A program made the translations under genes and the position numbers. Positions 15,225 to 21,779 of a DNA stretch of 21,779 nucleotides are shown here, one piece after another. The notes under the pieces are model-generated. The model had not been told where the DNA came from. It did not search any database and saw only the letters and a list, made by a program, of their open reading frames with translations. Positions within the stretch are counted from its first letter, which is position 1; each line of letters starts with the position of its first letter. The DNA is taken from the NCBI GenBank assembly GCA_016285615.1, contig JAEERB010000026.1:1-21779 (forward strand), written 5' to 3'. The stretch is from Bacteroidales bacterium (lineage in GTDB: Bacteria; Bacteroidota; Bacteroidia; Bacteroidales; WCHB1-69).

Positions 15225-16076
15225 ATGGAACAGAAGATTGCAATCATCACAGGTGCCGACGGCGGCATGGGCACGGCTATCACTAAGACAGTGGTTAATG
15301 CTGGTTTTCACGTTGTTATGGCCTGTCGCAATATGGAGAAGGCAGCTAAAGTGAAAGACAAACTGGAAAAGGAGACGGGCGTCACCATCGACCTGCAGGA
15401 GTTGGACTTGGCTTCTGTCGCATCGGTGTTCCGTTTCGCCGACGAGATGAAAAGTCGCTATACGCGCATCGACTTGCTGCTCAACAATGCCGGCACGCTT
15501 TGTCATTTTCCGAAAGAGACCGTCGACCATCTGGAATATACCGTGGGGGTGAACTATTTTGGCCATTATGTGCTTTCGTATGAGCTGTTGCCGCTGATGG
15601 GCGAGGGAACGCGTGTGGTCAGCATGGTGTCGCTGACCTACCGTTTTGGTGTCATTCGCGACACGCTCTTCACGCCGCGTACCAAGGCCGATTTCAATAG
15701 GTTTACCACTTATTCTGATTCGAAGTTGGCGCTGCTCTATTTCACGCTGGATGCTGCCGAAGCATGGAGAGACAAGGGCATAAAGGTCAATTGTGCCGAT
15801 CCGGGCATCGTGGATACTGAGATTATCACGATGGGCAACAAGGTGGTGGATACGATGTGCAACCTCTTGTTCCGTCCCATCATTCGCAAACCCTTGAAAG
15901 GAGCCGCCTCGCTGTTGCATTTGGCGCTGTCGGAGGAGACTAAAGACCTGACGGGCCAGTGCTTCGCCTCAAAGAAGCCCGTGACCATCTCGTCCAAAGT
16001 GCTGAACAACCCGCGGCGTCAGTGGTTGCACGAGAAAACCGAAGAACTGCTCGCTGAAATTAAGCGGACTTTGTAA
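15225..16076 (+). CDS. Short-chain dehydrogenase/reductase (SDR), retinol dehydrogenase-like
   Basis: This NAD(P)-dependent oxidoreductase has the classical SDR set: the nucleotide loop TGADGGMG near the start, DLASV for the adenine pocket, LLLNNAGTLCHFP, a catalytic serine in VVSMVSLTYRFG, YSDSK with the catalytic Tyr and Lys, and the CADPGIVDTEI segment after them. At about 283 residues it is of normal length and cytoplasmic. I chose ATG 15225, which puts six residues before the first beta-strand core; ATG 15213 adds MINI and is also possible. The layout resembles the eukaryote-type retinol dehydrogenase/WW-oxidoreductase subgroup, but the substrate is unknown. It converges on a second SDR and overlaps it by 17 bp at the 3' end. 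Confidence 0.9.
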   Translation: MEQKIAIITGADGGMGTAITKTVVNAGFHVVMACRNMEKAAKVKDKLEKETGVTIDLQELDLASVASVFRFADEMKSRYTRIDLLLNNAGTLCHFPKETVDHLEYTVGVNYFGHYVLSYELLPLMGEGTRVVSMVSLTYRFGVIRDTLFTPRTKADFNRFTTYSDSKLALLYFTLDAAEAWRDKGIKVNCADPGIVDTEIITMGNKVVDTMCNLLFRPIIRKPLKGAASLLHLALSEETKDLTGQCFASKKPVTISSKVLNNPRRQWLHEKTEELLAEIKRTL

Positions 16077-16845
16077 ACAGTTTAAACTTGCGTTTCAGGA
16101 AGTTGATAAGCCAATGCGGCAATATCAAGAAGAGGAAAATGAAGAGATAGTTGATACATCCTGGAACGTAGCATACCTTCCCTTTAAACAAAGCTTTAAC
16201 GCCTTTGCGGGCAACGGCCTCTGGCGAAAGCATGACGCCCCAGCGGCGGCAGCGGCGTCGCACTTCGGGCGATAGATTGTAAAGTGCTGTGTCCACAGCT
16301 CCCGGGCAGACGGCGCAGACCTTGACGCCAAAGTCGTTGAGCTCATCGGCCAAAGAGCGGGAAAATGCTTTGATGTAGCGTTTTGAAGTGCCATAGACTG
16401 CCAATCCTGGAAAGGATTTCCATGCTGTAATTGACGATGCATTAAGGATATAGCCCTTTCCGTGCTTTTTCATCTCACTGCCAAAAAGAGCGCATAGCAG
16501 CGTGGGTGTAGTGATGTGCAGTTCCACCATGGCTGCGGTACGTGCCAGGGGTTGCTCTGTAATCAAGTCGAAATAGAACATACCCGCATTGTTGACCAGC
16601 ACCTCTACTATCCACCCCTCACGTTGGCAGGTGTCGAAGAGTTGCTGAGCTGCCTTTTCGTGCGCCAAGTCGGCATAGAGGGCGTGTACTTCCACATGGT
16701 AAGAGTCGCGCAATTGTGCGGCTGCTTTCTCGTTTTCTTCTTCCTGGTTGCTGACAATGAGAATGTTATACCCTTTTTCGGCCAATACTGAAGCGTAAGC
16801 AAAGCCGATTCCCGAACATCCTCCCGTGACTAATGCGTAATCCAT
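16060..16845 (-). CDS. Short-chain dehydrogenase/reductase (SDR), membrane-associated tail
   Basis: SDR motifs are complete: TGGCSGIGFAYA at the start, ADLAH, VLVNNAGMFYFD, ILNASSITAW (catalytic Ser), YGTSKRYI (Tyr and Lys), and VCPGAVDTAL. After the catalytic domain it has a hydrophobic run, INYLFIFLFLILPHWLINFL, then a basic tail KRKFKLFTKSA. This suggests attachment to the inner membrane, as in lipid-modifying members. The product is about 261 residues. I start at ATG 16845 and not at 16866, because the -7 box at 16871-16864 puts the transcription start near 16857, after the upstream ATG. It is tail-to-tail with the other SDR, overlapping by 17 bp, and divergent from the Omp28-like gene. 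The substrate is unknown. Confidence 0.88.
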   Translation of the reverse strand: MDYALVTGGCSGIGFAYASVLAEKGYNILIVSNQEEENEKAAAQLRDSYHVEVHALYADLAHEKAAQQLFDTCQREGWIVEVLVNNAGMFYFDLITEQPLARTAAMVELHITTPTLLCALFGSEMKKHGKGYILNASSITAWKSFPGLAVYGTSKRYIKAFSRSLADELNDFGVKVCAVCPGAVDTALYNLSPEVRRRCRRWGVMLSPEAVARKGVKALFKGKVCYVPGCINYLFIFLFLILPHWLINFLKRKFKLFTKSA

Positions 16846-16863
16846 AACACGTTGTTTAAAATA

Positions 16864-16871
16864 CAAAGATA
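16864..16871 (-). promoter_or_regulatory. Probable -7 promoter element for the minus-strand SDR
   Basis: Minus-strand TATCTTTG matches TAnnTTTG. A minus-strand TTTG at 16892-16889, within the AATTCAGAATTC repeat, lies 17 nt upstream, a little short of the usual 19-21. Transcription would start near 16857, which favours the ATG at 16845. Confidence 0.55.
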
Positions 16872-16877
16872 GAGAAA

Positions 16878-17058
16878 AATTCAGAATTCAAAATTCAGAA
16901 TTCAGAGATTCCTTCGACGGTGTTTTCGACAGGCTCAACCACCGCCTCGGAATGACACCAACAGCTCAACAACACTTAACTCCTTAGTTTCTTAACTTCT
17001 TAACTCCATTCCGCAAGCGTAGCGCAGCGGAATCTCCTCACTTTTCACTTCTCACTTC
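16878..17058. repeat. Mosaic of dispersed spacer repeats between divergent promoters
   Basis: In order: AATTCAGAATTCAAAATTC-type repeats (16878-16906) and a hairpin with ATTCC...GGAAT ends (16908-16953) holding TTCGACAGGCTCAACCACCG. TTAACTCCTTAGTTTCTTAACTT-like units (16977-17006) follow, then a second hairpin ATTCCGC/GCGGAAT (17008-17014 with 17027-17033, 12-nt loop). The last piece is CTCCTCACTTTTCACTTCTC (from 17034), reverse of the 8740s repeat. I see no coding potential in this stretch. Confidence 0.75.
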
Positions 17059-17069
17059 AAAATTTGTTG

Positions 17070-17077
17070 TACCTTTG
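17070..17077 (+). promoter_or_regulatory. Probable -7 promoter element for the Omp28-like gene
   Basis: TACCTTTG, preceded by TTG and followed by C, is a typical Bacteroidetes -7 box (TAnnTTTG). Transcription would start near 17084, about 50 nt before the ATG. No TTTG lies at the usual -33 spacing; the nearest is 3 nt upstream. Confidence 0.55.
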
Positions 17078-17133
17078 CTAAATTGATTTAGACAAATATT
17101 TACAGAATAATTAACTGATATAGAATTGTTTAT

Positions 17134-19278
17134 ATGAAAAAGATTGCTTCTTTAATTATGGTTGTGATTTTGATTTCCTGTTGGTTGCCTGCATCGGCGC
17201 AGAGCAATTCGTGGAATATTTTGTTCAACAAGACGGTGCCGGCCTGCACTTCGCCTATGGGTATGACGGCAGGAGACACTTGTCTGTACACGGGCAGTGC
17301 ATCGAAGGCGGTGTTGTTCCGTCTCAGTTTCGATTCGAGCAAAATAATAGATTCGGTGACGGTGAAGGGGCTTCCGAAGTCGTCGTTGGGCACCTATTTC
17401 TTGGGGTTTGCTTGGGACGGCACTTCGCTCTATGTGGCCAATGGTGATGCCGCTATCTATCATTTGAATGCTGCTATGAACGCTGTGGCTGACACGATAA
17501 AGTTGCCCACTGGTACGACAGCCGGCGCACTGGCTTACGATCCTACTGCCGACAATGGCAAAGGAGGTTTTTGGACGGTTTTGCAAAAGTCTGATATTAA
17601 GTTGTTTTCGCGCAAAGGCGAACTTCTCAACACCATCACAGCCGAGGATTTGAACTATGTTGGCGACTACTGGGGATTGGCTATCGACACGCTGACGGGC
17701 GATGGTGTGCGTCTGTACGCACTGGAACGTTATCCGCAGAATATCTTCCGCATCCATATTCCTACCAAAAAAATCGATGCGCCGTTGCACAATATCACCT
17801 CCGATTTTCCCACATGGGCGACCAAGTACGTCTATGGCCTCTACATTTCTGACAAGGTGGTTGCCGGCAAAACCACACTGGCAGCGTTCTACATGTCGCG
17901 CTATCATGTAGGCTACGACTTTGCCACGGTCAACCATCTCGATTCGGCCGGTGTACGCCTTGTGGGTAGCGATATGATTCCTTACCATCGTATCAATACG
18001 CCACTCAATGTCACCGCTCGCTTTGTATGCACCGCCGCCGAAGCGCTGACATCGGGCACGTTCAACTATAGTGTCAACGGTGGCGAACCTGTGACCGCCG
18101 CCTTTACGGGCAATTATCGCGACTATGTGGGTGGCTTTGCCCTGACGCACGGCGAGCCCTTTACGCCTACGGCTACTGGCGACTATACCATCAAACTATG
18201 GTTGTCGGATGTGAATGGCTATGAGGGACTTAACTCCGATACGCTGACACATACTTTCACGGTTTACGAACGTGGTGTGCAGCGCACGGTACTGCATGAG
18301 GGCTTCACTTCAGCCACGTGTAATCCCTGCAAAGCAGGCAATGCCATCCTGCAAGAGCTTCTTGAGACGCACAAGAATGTGACCTGTATCAAGTACCAGA
18401 TGAACTTCCCCGGCGCCGGTGATCCCTACTATACCAGTGAAGGTGAAACGCGTCGCATATATTACAATGTGATGTCGGTGCCCTCTTTGCGTGTGGATGG
18501 TAACATCTTCAACGGTAACACGGGACAGTTCACCGCCGCTGCGCTTGAGCACGAGATAGCCCGTCCCGCACTGGTGGAGCTGGGTTCCACATTTAGATAT
18601 AACGGCGATAAGAAATTCAATGTCTCCATTACCGCCCGCCCGCTGGAGGCAATCAACGGCAATATCCGTCTGTTTGCCGCCTTGGTGGAAAAAGAAACTT
18701 GCAAAAATATTGCAGATGAGTATCTTAGACAGTATGGAGAGCCGACATTCTCCTATAATTTCGATACCCTTTTCCATTATGTGATGAAGAAATTCCTCAC
18801 CCCTGTAACTGGTACAGTTATTTCTTTGAATAATACAGAACAAACTGTGTCACAGAATTTTGAATTCCAATTTGTGGGTAATTACCGTCTTCCTAATGAT
18901 GCTTCCAGCCCCATAGACTATACTAAGGAGCACTCGGTAGAGAACTTCAACAATGTGGCTGTTGTTTATTGGGTGCAGAACTACGCTACCAAAGAGGTGT
19001 TGCAAGCCGGCTATAACGAAGGTGGTGCCACGGGCATTAGCGAAGAACCGTCAACTTCTGATTTGAATTTCCGCATCTATCCCAATCCTGCCAATAATGT
19101 GTTGAATATCAGCACAGACCATACTATTAAGCATGTGGCTGTTTACAATATGTTCGGCCAGCAAGTGATGACTGCCAGTGGCACTTCGTTCGGTGTGGGC
19201 AGTCTGCCTGCAGGCGTCTATATTCTGAAGGCCGACACTGACGAAGGTATGATTACACGTAAATTTATCAAGAGATAA
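17134..19278 (+). CDS. Omp28-related secreted protein with thioredoxin-like CNPC site and T9SS sorting tail
   Basis: The 714-residue protein starts with a signal peptide (MKKIASLIMVVILISCWLPA, then SAQS). Residues about 25-290 look like a beta-propeller-type region (FAWDGTSLYVANGD, GALAYDPTADNGKGGFW). An Ig-like stretch follows to about 378. The Omp28-related/thioredoxin-fold domain begins at TVLHEGFTSATCNPCKAGN, with the CxxC pair at C396 and C399. A candidate cis-proline sits in MSVPSLRVDG (P450). The end carries a type IX sorting domain: YPNPANNVLNIS (649-660), VAVYNMFGQQV, SLPAGVYILKADTDEG, terminal KFIKR. It should be exported by Sec, then carried across the outer membrane by T9SS and possibly anchored to the surface. 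A thiol-disulfide role is inferred from CNPC only. lplA begins 1 bp after its stop. Confidence 0.9.
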   Translation: MKKIASLIMVVILISCWLPASAQSNSWNILFNKTVPACTSPMGMTAGDTCLYTGSASKAVLFRLSFDSSKIIDSVTVKGLPKSSLGTYFLGFAWDGTSLYVANGDAAIYHLNAAMNAVADTIKLPTGTTAGALAYDPTADNGKGGFWTVLQKSDIKLFSRKGELLNTITAEDLNYVGDYWGLAIDTLTGDGVRLYALERYPQNIFRIHIPTKKIDAPLHNITSDFPTWATKYVYGLYISDKVVAGKTTLAAFYMSRYHVGYDFATVNHLDSAGVRLVGSDMIPYHRINTPLNVTARFVCTAAEALTSGTFNYSVNGGEPVTAAFTGNYRDYVGGFALTHGEPFTPTATGDYTIKLWLSDVNGYEGLNSDTLTHTFTVYERGVQRTVLHEGFTSATCNPCKAGNAILQELLETHKNVTCIKYQMNFPGAGDPYYTSEGETRRIYYNVMSVPSLRVDGNIFNGNTGQFTAAALEHEIARPALVELGSTFRYNGDKKFNVSITARPLEAINGNIRLFAALVEKETCKNIADEYLRQYGEPTFSYNFDTLFHYVMKKFLTPVTGTVISLNNTEQTVSQNFEFQFVGNYRLPNDASSPIDYTKEHSVENFNNVAVVYWVQNYATKEVLQAGYNEGGATGISEEPSTSDLNFRIYPNPANNVLNISTDHTIKHVAVYNMFGQQVMTASGTSFGVGSLPAGVYILKADTDEGMITRKFIKR

Positions 19279-19279
19279 G

Positions 19280-20251
19280 ATGCTTTATATCAGGAATAAC
19301 AGCACCGATCCGCGTTTTAACCTCGCCGCCGAAGAGTATGTGCTAACGCATTTTCAGGATGAGGTTTTTATGCTGTGGCGTAATGCCCCATCCATCATCA
19401 TTGGCCGTTACCAGAACACGCTGGCCGAAATCAATGCCGACTACGTGAAGGAGAACGGTATTGTGGTGGTGCGTCGTATGACGGGCGGTGGCGCTGTTTT
19501 CCATGATTTGGGTAATCTCAACTTCACCTTTGTCCAGAATGGCACGGAGGGTGATTTTCGCAGTTTTACCAAGCCGATATTAGAAGCCCTATGCGCTTTG
19601 GGTGTGGATGCTGAATTTCAGGGACGCAACGACCTGGCTATCAATGGACAGAAAATCTCTGGCAACGCCCAGTGTGTACATAATGGGCGGATGTTGCACC
19701 ATGGCACGCTGCTCTTCTCGGTGATGATGAACAACCTGGCTGATGCCTTGAAAGTCAACCCGTTGAAATTCAGCGACAAGGCTGTCAAGTCGGTGCGCAA
19801 GCGCGTGACCAACATCAGTGAGCATCTGCCGCAGCCCATGACTATCGGCGAGTTCAGCGACTATCTCATGGACTTTGTGGTACAGCATGGCAGCCAAGGA
19901 GAGCAATATGACTTTGCAGAGGAGGATTTGCGAGCCATCAATGAACTGAAAACCAGCAAGTACGATACGTGGAACTGGAACTTCGGTGCCTCACCGCGCT
20001 ATACCTATACCAACGAAGCCAAAACCAGTGGCGGCCATGTTCAGGTGTGTGTTAATGTGAGCAAAGGCGTGATTGATGAGGTGAAAATCTATGGCGACTT
20101 CTTTTCTCGCAGAAATATAGAAGAACTCGAAGCCCAACTGAAAGGAGTGCCTTATCGGCACGAAGCCATTGCTGCCGCCTTGCATAAGACTACCGTAAAT
20201 GAATATATTTGTAATATGACTGAAGATGAGTTGGTTAGAATAATAATATAA
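19280..20251 (+). CDS. lplA: Lipoate–protein ligase
   Basis: LplA activates free lipoate with ATP and attaches it to the lipoyl domains of 2-oxoacid dehydrogenases and glycine cleavage H protein. The 323-residue length fits the family. The lipoate-binding loop RRMTGGGAVFHDLGN (65-79) and the catalytic-lysine segment GRNDLAINGQKISGNAQ (115-131, K125) are intact. The small C-terminal adenylation domain appears from about 230 on (SPRYTYTNEAKTSGGHVQVCV). It is cytoplasmic. It starts one base after the stop of the secreted Omp28-like gene, so it is probably expressed from that gene's promoter by translational coupling, though no shared function is evident. It is followed by a repeat-filled spacer with a GC-rich palindrome. 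Confidence 0.95.
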   Translation: MLYIRNNSTDPRFNLAAEEYVLTHFQDEVFMLWRNAPSIIIGRYQNTLAEINADYVKENGIVVVRRMTGGGAVFHDLGNLNFTFVQNGTEGDFRSFTKPILEALCALGVDAEFQGRNDLAINGQKISGNAQCVHNGRMLHHGTLLFSVMMNNLADALKVNPLKFSDKAVKSVRKRVTNISEHLPQPMTIGEFSDYLMDFVVQHGSQGEQYDFAEEDLRAINELKTSKYDTWNWNFGASPRYTYTNEAKTSGGHVQVCVNVSKGVIDEVKIYGDFFSRRNIEELEAQLKGVPYRHEAIAAALHKTTVNEYICNMTEDELVRIII

Positions 20252-20354
20252 ATTCAGAATTCAAAGTAAAGACGGGGCGCGCCCCGTCCCTACAAGCTTC
20301 CAGTCTTAACTGCCCACTATTCACTTCTCACTCCTCAACTCTCAACTCTCCGTT
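20251..20354. repeat. Repeat-filled spacer with GC-rich imperfect palindrome
   Basis: Starts with AATTCAGAATTCAAA (shared exactly with 16878-16892). Next comes a palindrome at 20266-20293 (perfect core GACGGGGCG/CGCCCCGTC at 20271-20288, two mismatched pairs, then three more matched pairs). The spacer ends with a reverse copy of the 8722-8754 repeat at 20315-20354. There is no T-run after the palindrome. Confidence 0.75.
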
Positions 20355-20358
20355 TCCC

Positions 20359-20814
20359 ATGCCTCTTCTACACATCATACAACACAAATCGAAACTGATG
20401 CCGGCGTTGCCGCATCGCATCCTTATCAACGACCAGCTGATAGGCATTACCAAATTGCCAGAGGTGACCTTGAAGATGCCTGCAGGAACCTTTAAGATAA
20501 CGATACAGAGCATGTTTCCGTTTATCTATTCTTCCACTTTGGTCCATTTACAGGATGGGTTGGAGCACTATATGGTTTATAAAGACCGCGAGAAGTGGTG
20601 GGATATCCTTTTTGTCGTCGATATTATTCTTTGGTGTGCTGATTTCTTTTTTACGCTTCCACATCCGTATAATATTATTTATCAGATTTTTACTAATGGA
20701 TATTTGGTGTTGTGGCTTTTGTACGAGTGGCTTATCAGGAAGAAGTATTTCAAGATAGAGCAGTATGACAAGCCTGCTCCGCCAGAGGAAGTGTCGGAGG
20801 AGGCTGCAGAATAA
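20359..20814 (+). CDS. Small membrane protein of unknown function, two predicted membrane helices
   Basis: I do not recognise the family. The 151-residue frame has an N-terminal part of about 60 residues that reads like a small beta domain: ILINDQLIGITKLPEVTLKM, then PAGTFKITIQSMFP. This is loosely like PEGA-type modules, where a ligand-like loop precedes a G-x-(Y/F) strand. Two hydrophobic segments follow (about 81-100 and 105-126). The cytoplasmic tail is charged and acid-rich (KIEQYDKPAPPEEVSEEAAE). Codon use resembles the neighbours, which supports a real gene. The first ATG touches the dispersed repeat; ATG 20398 (residue 14) is an alternative start. It lies 107 bp after lplA and 63 bp before wecB, same strand. 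Confidence 0.65.
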   Translation: MPLLHIIQHKSKLMPALPHRILINDQLIGITKLPEVTLKMPAGTFKITIQSMFPFIYSSTLVHLQDGLEHYMVYKDREKWWDILFVVDIILWCADFFFTLPHPYNIIYQIFTNGYLVLWLLYEWLIRKKYFKIEQYDKPAPPEEVSEEAAE

Positions 20815-20848
20815 TTTTGTCGGTTGCCGTTGATTCCAAAAATTGCCG

Positions 20849-20856
20849 TATTTTTG
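20849..20856 (+). promoter_or_regulatory. Probable -7 promoter element for wecB
   Basis: TATTTTTG matches TAnnTTTG, in the 63-bp gap before wecB. Transcription would start near 20863, leaving a leader of only about 15 nt. GTTG at 20823-20826, 22 nt upstream, is the best -33 candidate. Confidence 0.5.
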
Positions 20857-20877
20857 TCGCTCAAAACGGATGCAATC

Positions 20878-21779
20878 ATGAAGATGTTGACAGTCATCGG
20901 GGCGCGTCCCCAGTTTATCAAGGCGGCGGCTGTGAGTCGTGTGCTGCAGACTTATCCTGACGTGGAGGAGGTTATCCTGCACACGGGACAGCACTATGAT
21001 GCCGACATGTCGGATATCTTCTTTACGGAGATGGGCTTGCCCCAGCCCAAGTACAACATTCATGTCAATGGCTTGAATCATGGGGCGATGACAGGGCAGA
21101 TGATGGAGAAGATAGAGGAGGTTTTGCTGGTCGAGAAACCCGATTGGGTGCTGGTATTCGGTGATACCAACTCTACACTGGCTGGTGCTTTGGCTGCCAA
21201 GAAGTTGCATATCAAAGTGGCGCATGTGGAGGCAGGGCTCCGCTCGTTCAACATGGCGATGCCCGAAGAGATTAACCGCCTGCTCACCGACCGCATTTCC
21301 GATATTCTGTTTTGTCCTACAGCCACGGCGATGGCCAATTTGGAGAAGGAGGGCTATGAGTCGTTCCCCATCGAGCGCATCAATATCGGTGATGTGATGT
21401 TGGATGCCGCTTTGATGTTCGAGCCACAGGCCAAGCAGCCGGCGGGGGAGATTCCCGACAATTTCATTCTGGCCACTGTACATCGTGCGCAGACTACTGA
21501 CAATGCCAAGCATCTGAGCGAGATGTTCGAGGCGCTGGACACCATTGCTGCCGAGCAGCCTGTGGTGATGCCCCTGCATCCACGGACGCGTCGCAAGTTG
21601 GAAGAGCAGTCGTACAACTTTGCCAATTCGCCCATCCACTTCTTGCCGCCGGTGGGCTATCTTGAGATGTTGTGGCTTTTGTCGCACTGTTCGCTGGTGA
21701 TGACCGACAGTGGCGGCTTGCAGAAAGAGGCCTATTTTTTCCGTAAGATGTGCATTACGTTGCGCGAAGAGACCGAGTG
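20878..21779 (+). CDS. wecB: UDP-N-acetylglucosamine 2-epimerase, non-hydrolysing (C-terminal end outside window)
   Basis: It interconverts UDP-GlcNAc and UDP-ManNAc in the cytoplasm, supplying ManNAc-type sugars for surface polysaccharides. The 300 residues visible of roughly 370-390 contain the family motifs: VIGARPQFIKAA (6-17), HTGQHYD (35-41), FGDTNSTLAGA (94-104, D96), HVEAGLRSF (116-124, E118), MPEEINRLLTDR (128-139), the histidine in TVHRAQTTDNA (H202), PLHPRTR (232-238) and TDSGGLQKEA (276-285). The start ATG matches the family. The gene runs off the right edge and may begin a polysaccharide locus beyond it. It has its own -7 box, so it need not depend on the membrane-protein gene upstream. 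The Wzz-like and O-antigen ligase genes 12 kb upstream could use the same glycan, but this is conjecture. Confidence 0.95.
   Translation, partial: MKMLTVIGARPQFIKAAAVSRVLQTYPDVEEVILHTGQHYDADMSDIFFTEMGLPQPKYNIHVNGLNHGAMTGQMMEKIEEVLLVEKPDWVLVFGDTNSTLAGALAAKKLHIKVAHVEAGLRSFNMAMPEEINRLLTDRISDILFCPTATAMANLEKEGYESFPIERINIGDVMLDAALMFEPQAKQPAGEIPDNFILATVHRAQTTDNAKHLSEMFEALDTIAAEQPVVMPLHPRTRRKLEEQSYNFANSPIHFLPPVGYLEMLWLLSHCSLVMTDSGGLQKEAYFFRKMCITLREETE

Noticed and set aside
16846..16866. Longer start (ATG 16866) for the minus-strand SDR
   Set aside because: The -7 box at 16871-16864 would place transcription start inside this extension, and the added residues MYFKQRV precede the normal SDR start.
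17152..18150. Minus-strand 332-codon frame opposite the Omp28-like gene
   Set aside because: Shadow; Arg/His/Cys-rich translation, and the plus strand has a signal peptide and matching family motifs.
20548..21687. Minus-strand 379-codon frame spanning the small membrane protein and wecB
   Set aside because: It crosses a promoter and two genes on the other strand; wecB motifs are certain.

Overview
The window reads as chromosomal DNA of a Bacteroidales bacterium, most likely Prevotella-like. Four lines of evidence support this. There is a secreted Omp28-type protein with a type IX secretion (T9SS) tail. There is a fused MurF–alanine racemase, and a DUF4837 lipoprotein and a signal-peptide-bearing alpha-2-macroglobulin, all families typical of Bacteroidetes. 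Upstream regions carry TAnnTTTG boxes, the Bacteroidetes -7 promoter element. The spacers are filled with low-complexity GTTAAGAA / AATTCAGAATTC / GGAGTGAGAAGTGA-type repeats. Fifteen protein genes are supported, two of them cut by the window edges. I see no tRNA, rRNA, CRISPR array or insertion sequence, and no stretch over 300 bp lacks a gene.

Layout. (1) Positions 1-4470, minus strand: a DUF4837 lipoprotein, a flavin reductase-like flavoprotein, and the N-terminal 900 residues of an alpha-2-macroglobulin-like protein. (2) 4471-6200: a promoter region followed by pyrB-pyrI (aspartate transcarbamoylase catalytic and regulatory chains), closed by a hairpin terminator. This pair looks Firmicutes-like in sequence and has a strong Shine-Dalgarno and a TTG start, both unusual here. 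(3) 6227-8748: a Wzz-like chain-length protein and an O-antigen ligase/polymerase, probably acting together on a surface polysaccharide. (4) 8814-14137: pdxA, murF-alr and ygiQ, the last two pairs almost touching. PdxA makes a precursor of PLP, the cofactor of the racemase domain encoded next to it. (5) 14138-15186: an AT-rich ORF6N-domain protein with a PLD-like C-terminus, a likely acquired gene. (6) 15225-16866: two short-chain dehydrogenases facing each other, overlapping by 17 bp at their 3' ends. (7) 16867-17133: a repeat mosaic lying between divergent promoters. (8) 17134-20251: the Omp28-like secreted protein and lipoate-protein ligase, 1 bp apart. (9) 20252-21779: another repeat mosaic, a small two-helix membrane protein, and wecB (UDP-GlcNAc 2-epimerase) running off the right edge with its own promoter.

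Most of the window is ordinary housekeeping and envelope biology, and no clear new multi-gene system is visible. The best leads are the foreign-looking pyrBI pair, a 29-bp palindrome inside the ORF6N gene, and the dispersed repeat family. One member of that family has run into the end of the O-antigen ligase gene and may supply its last residues.
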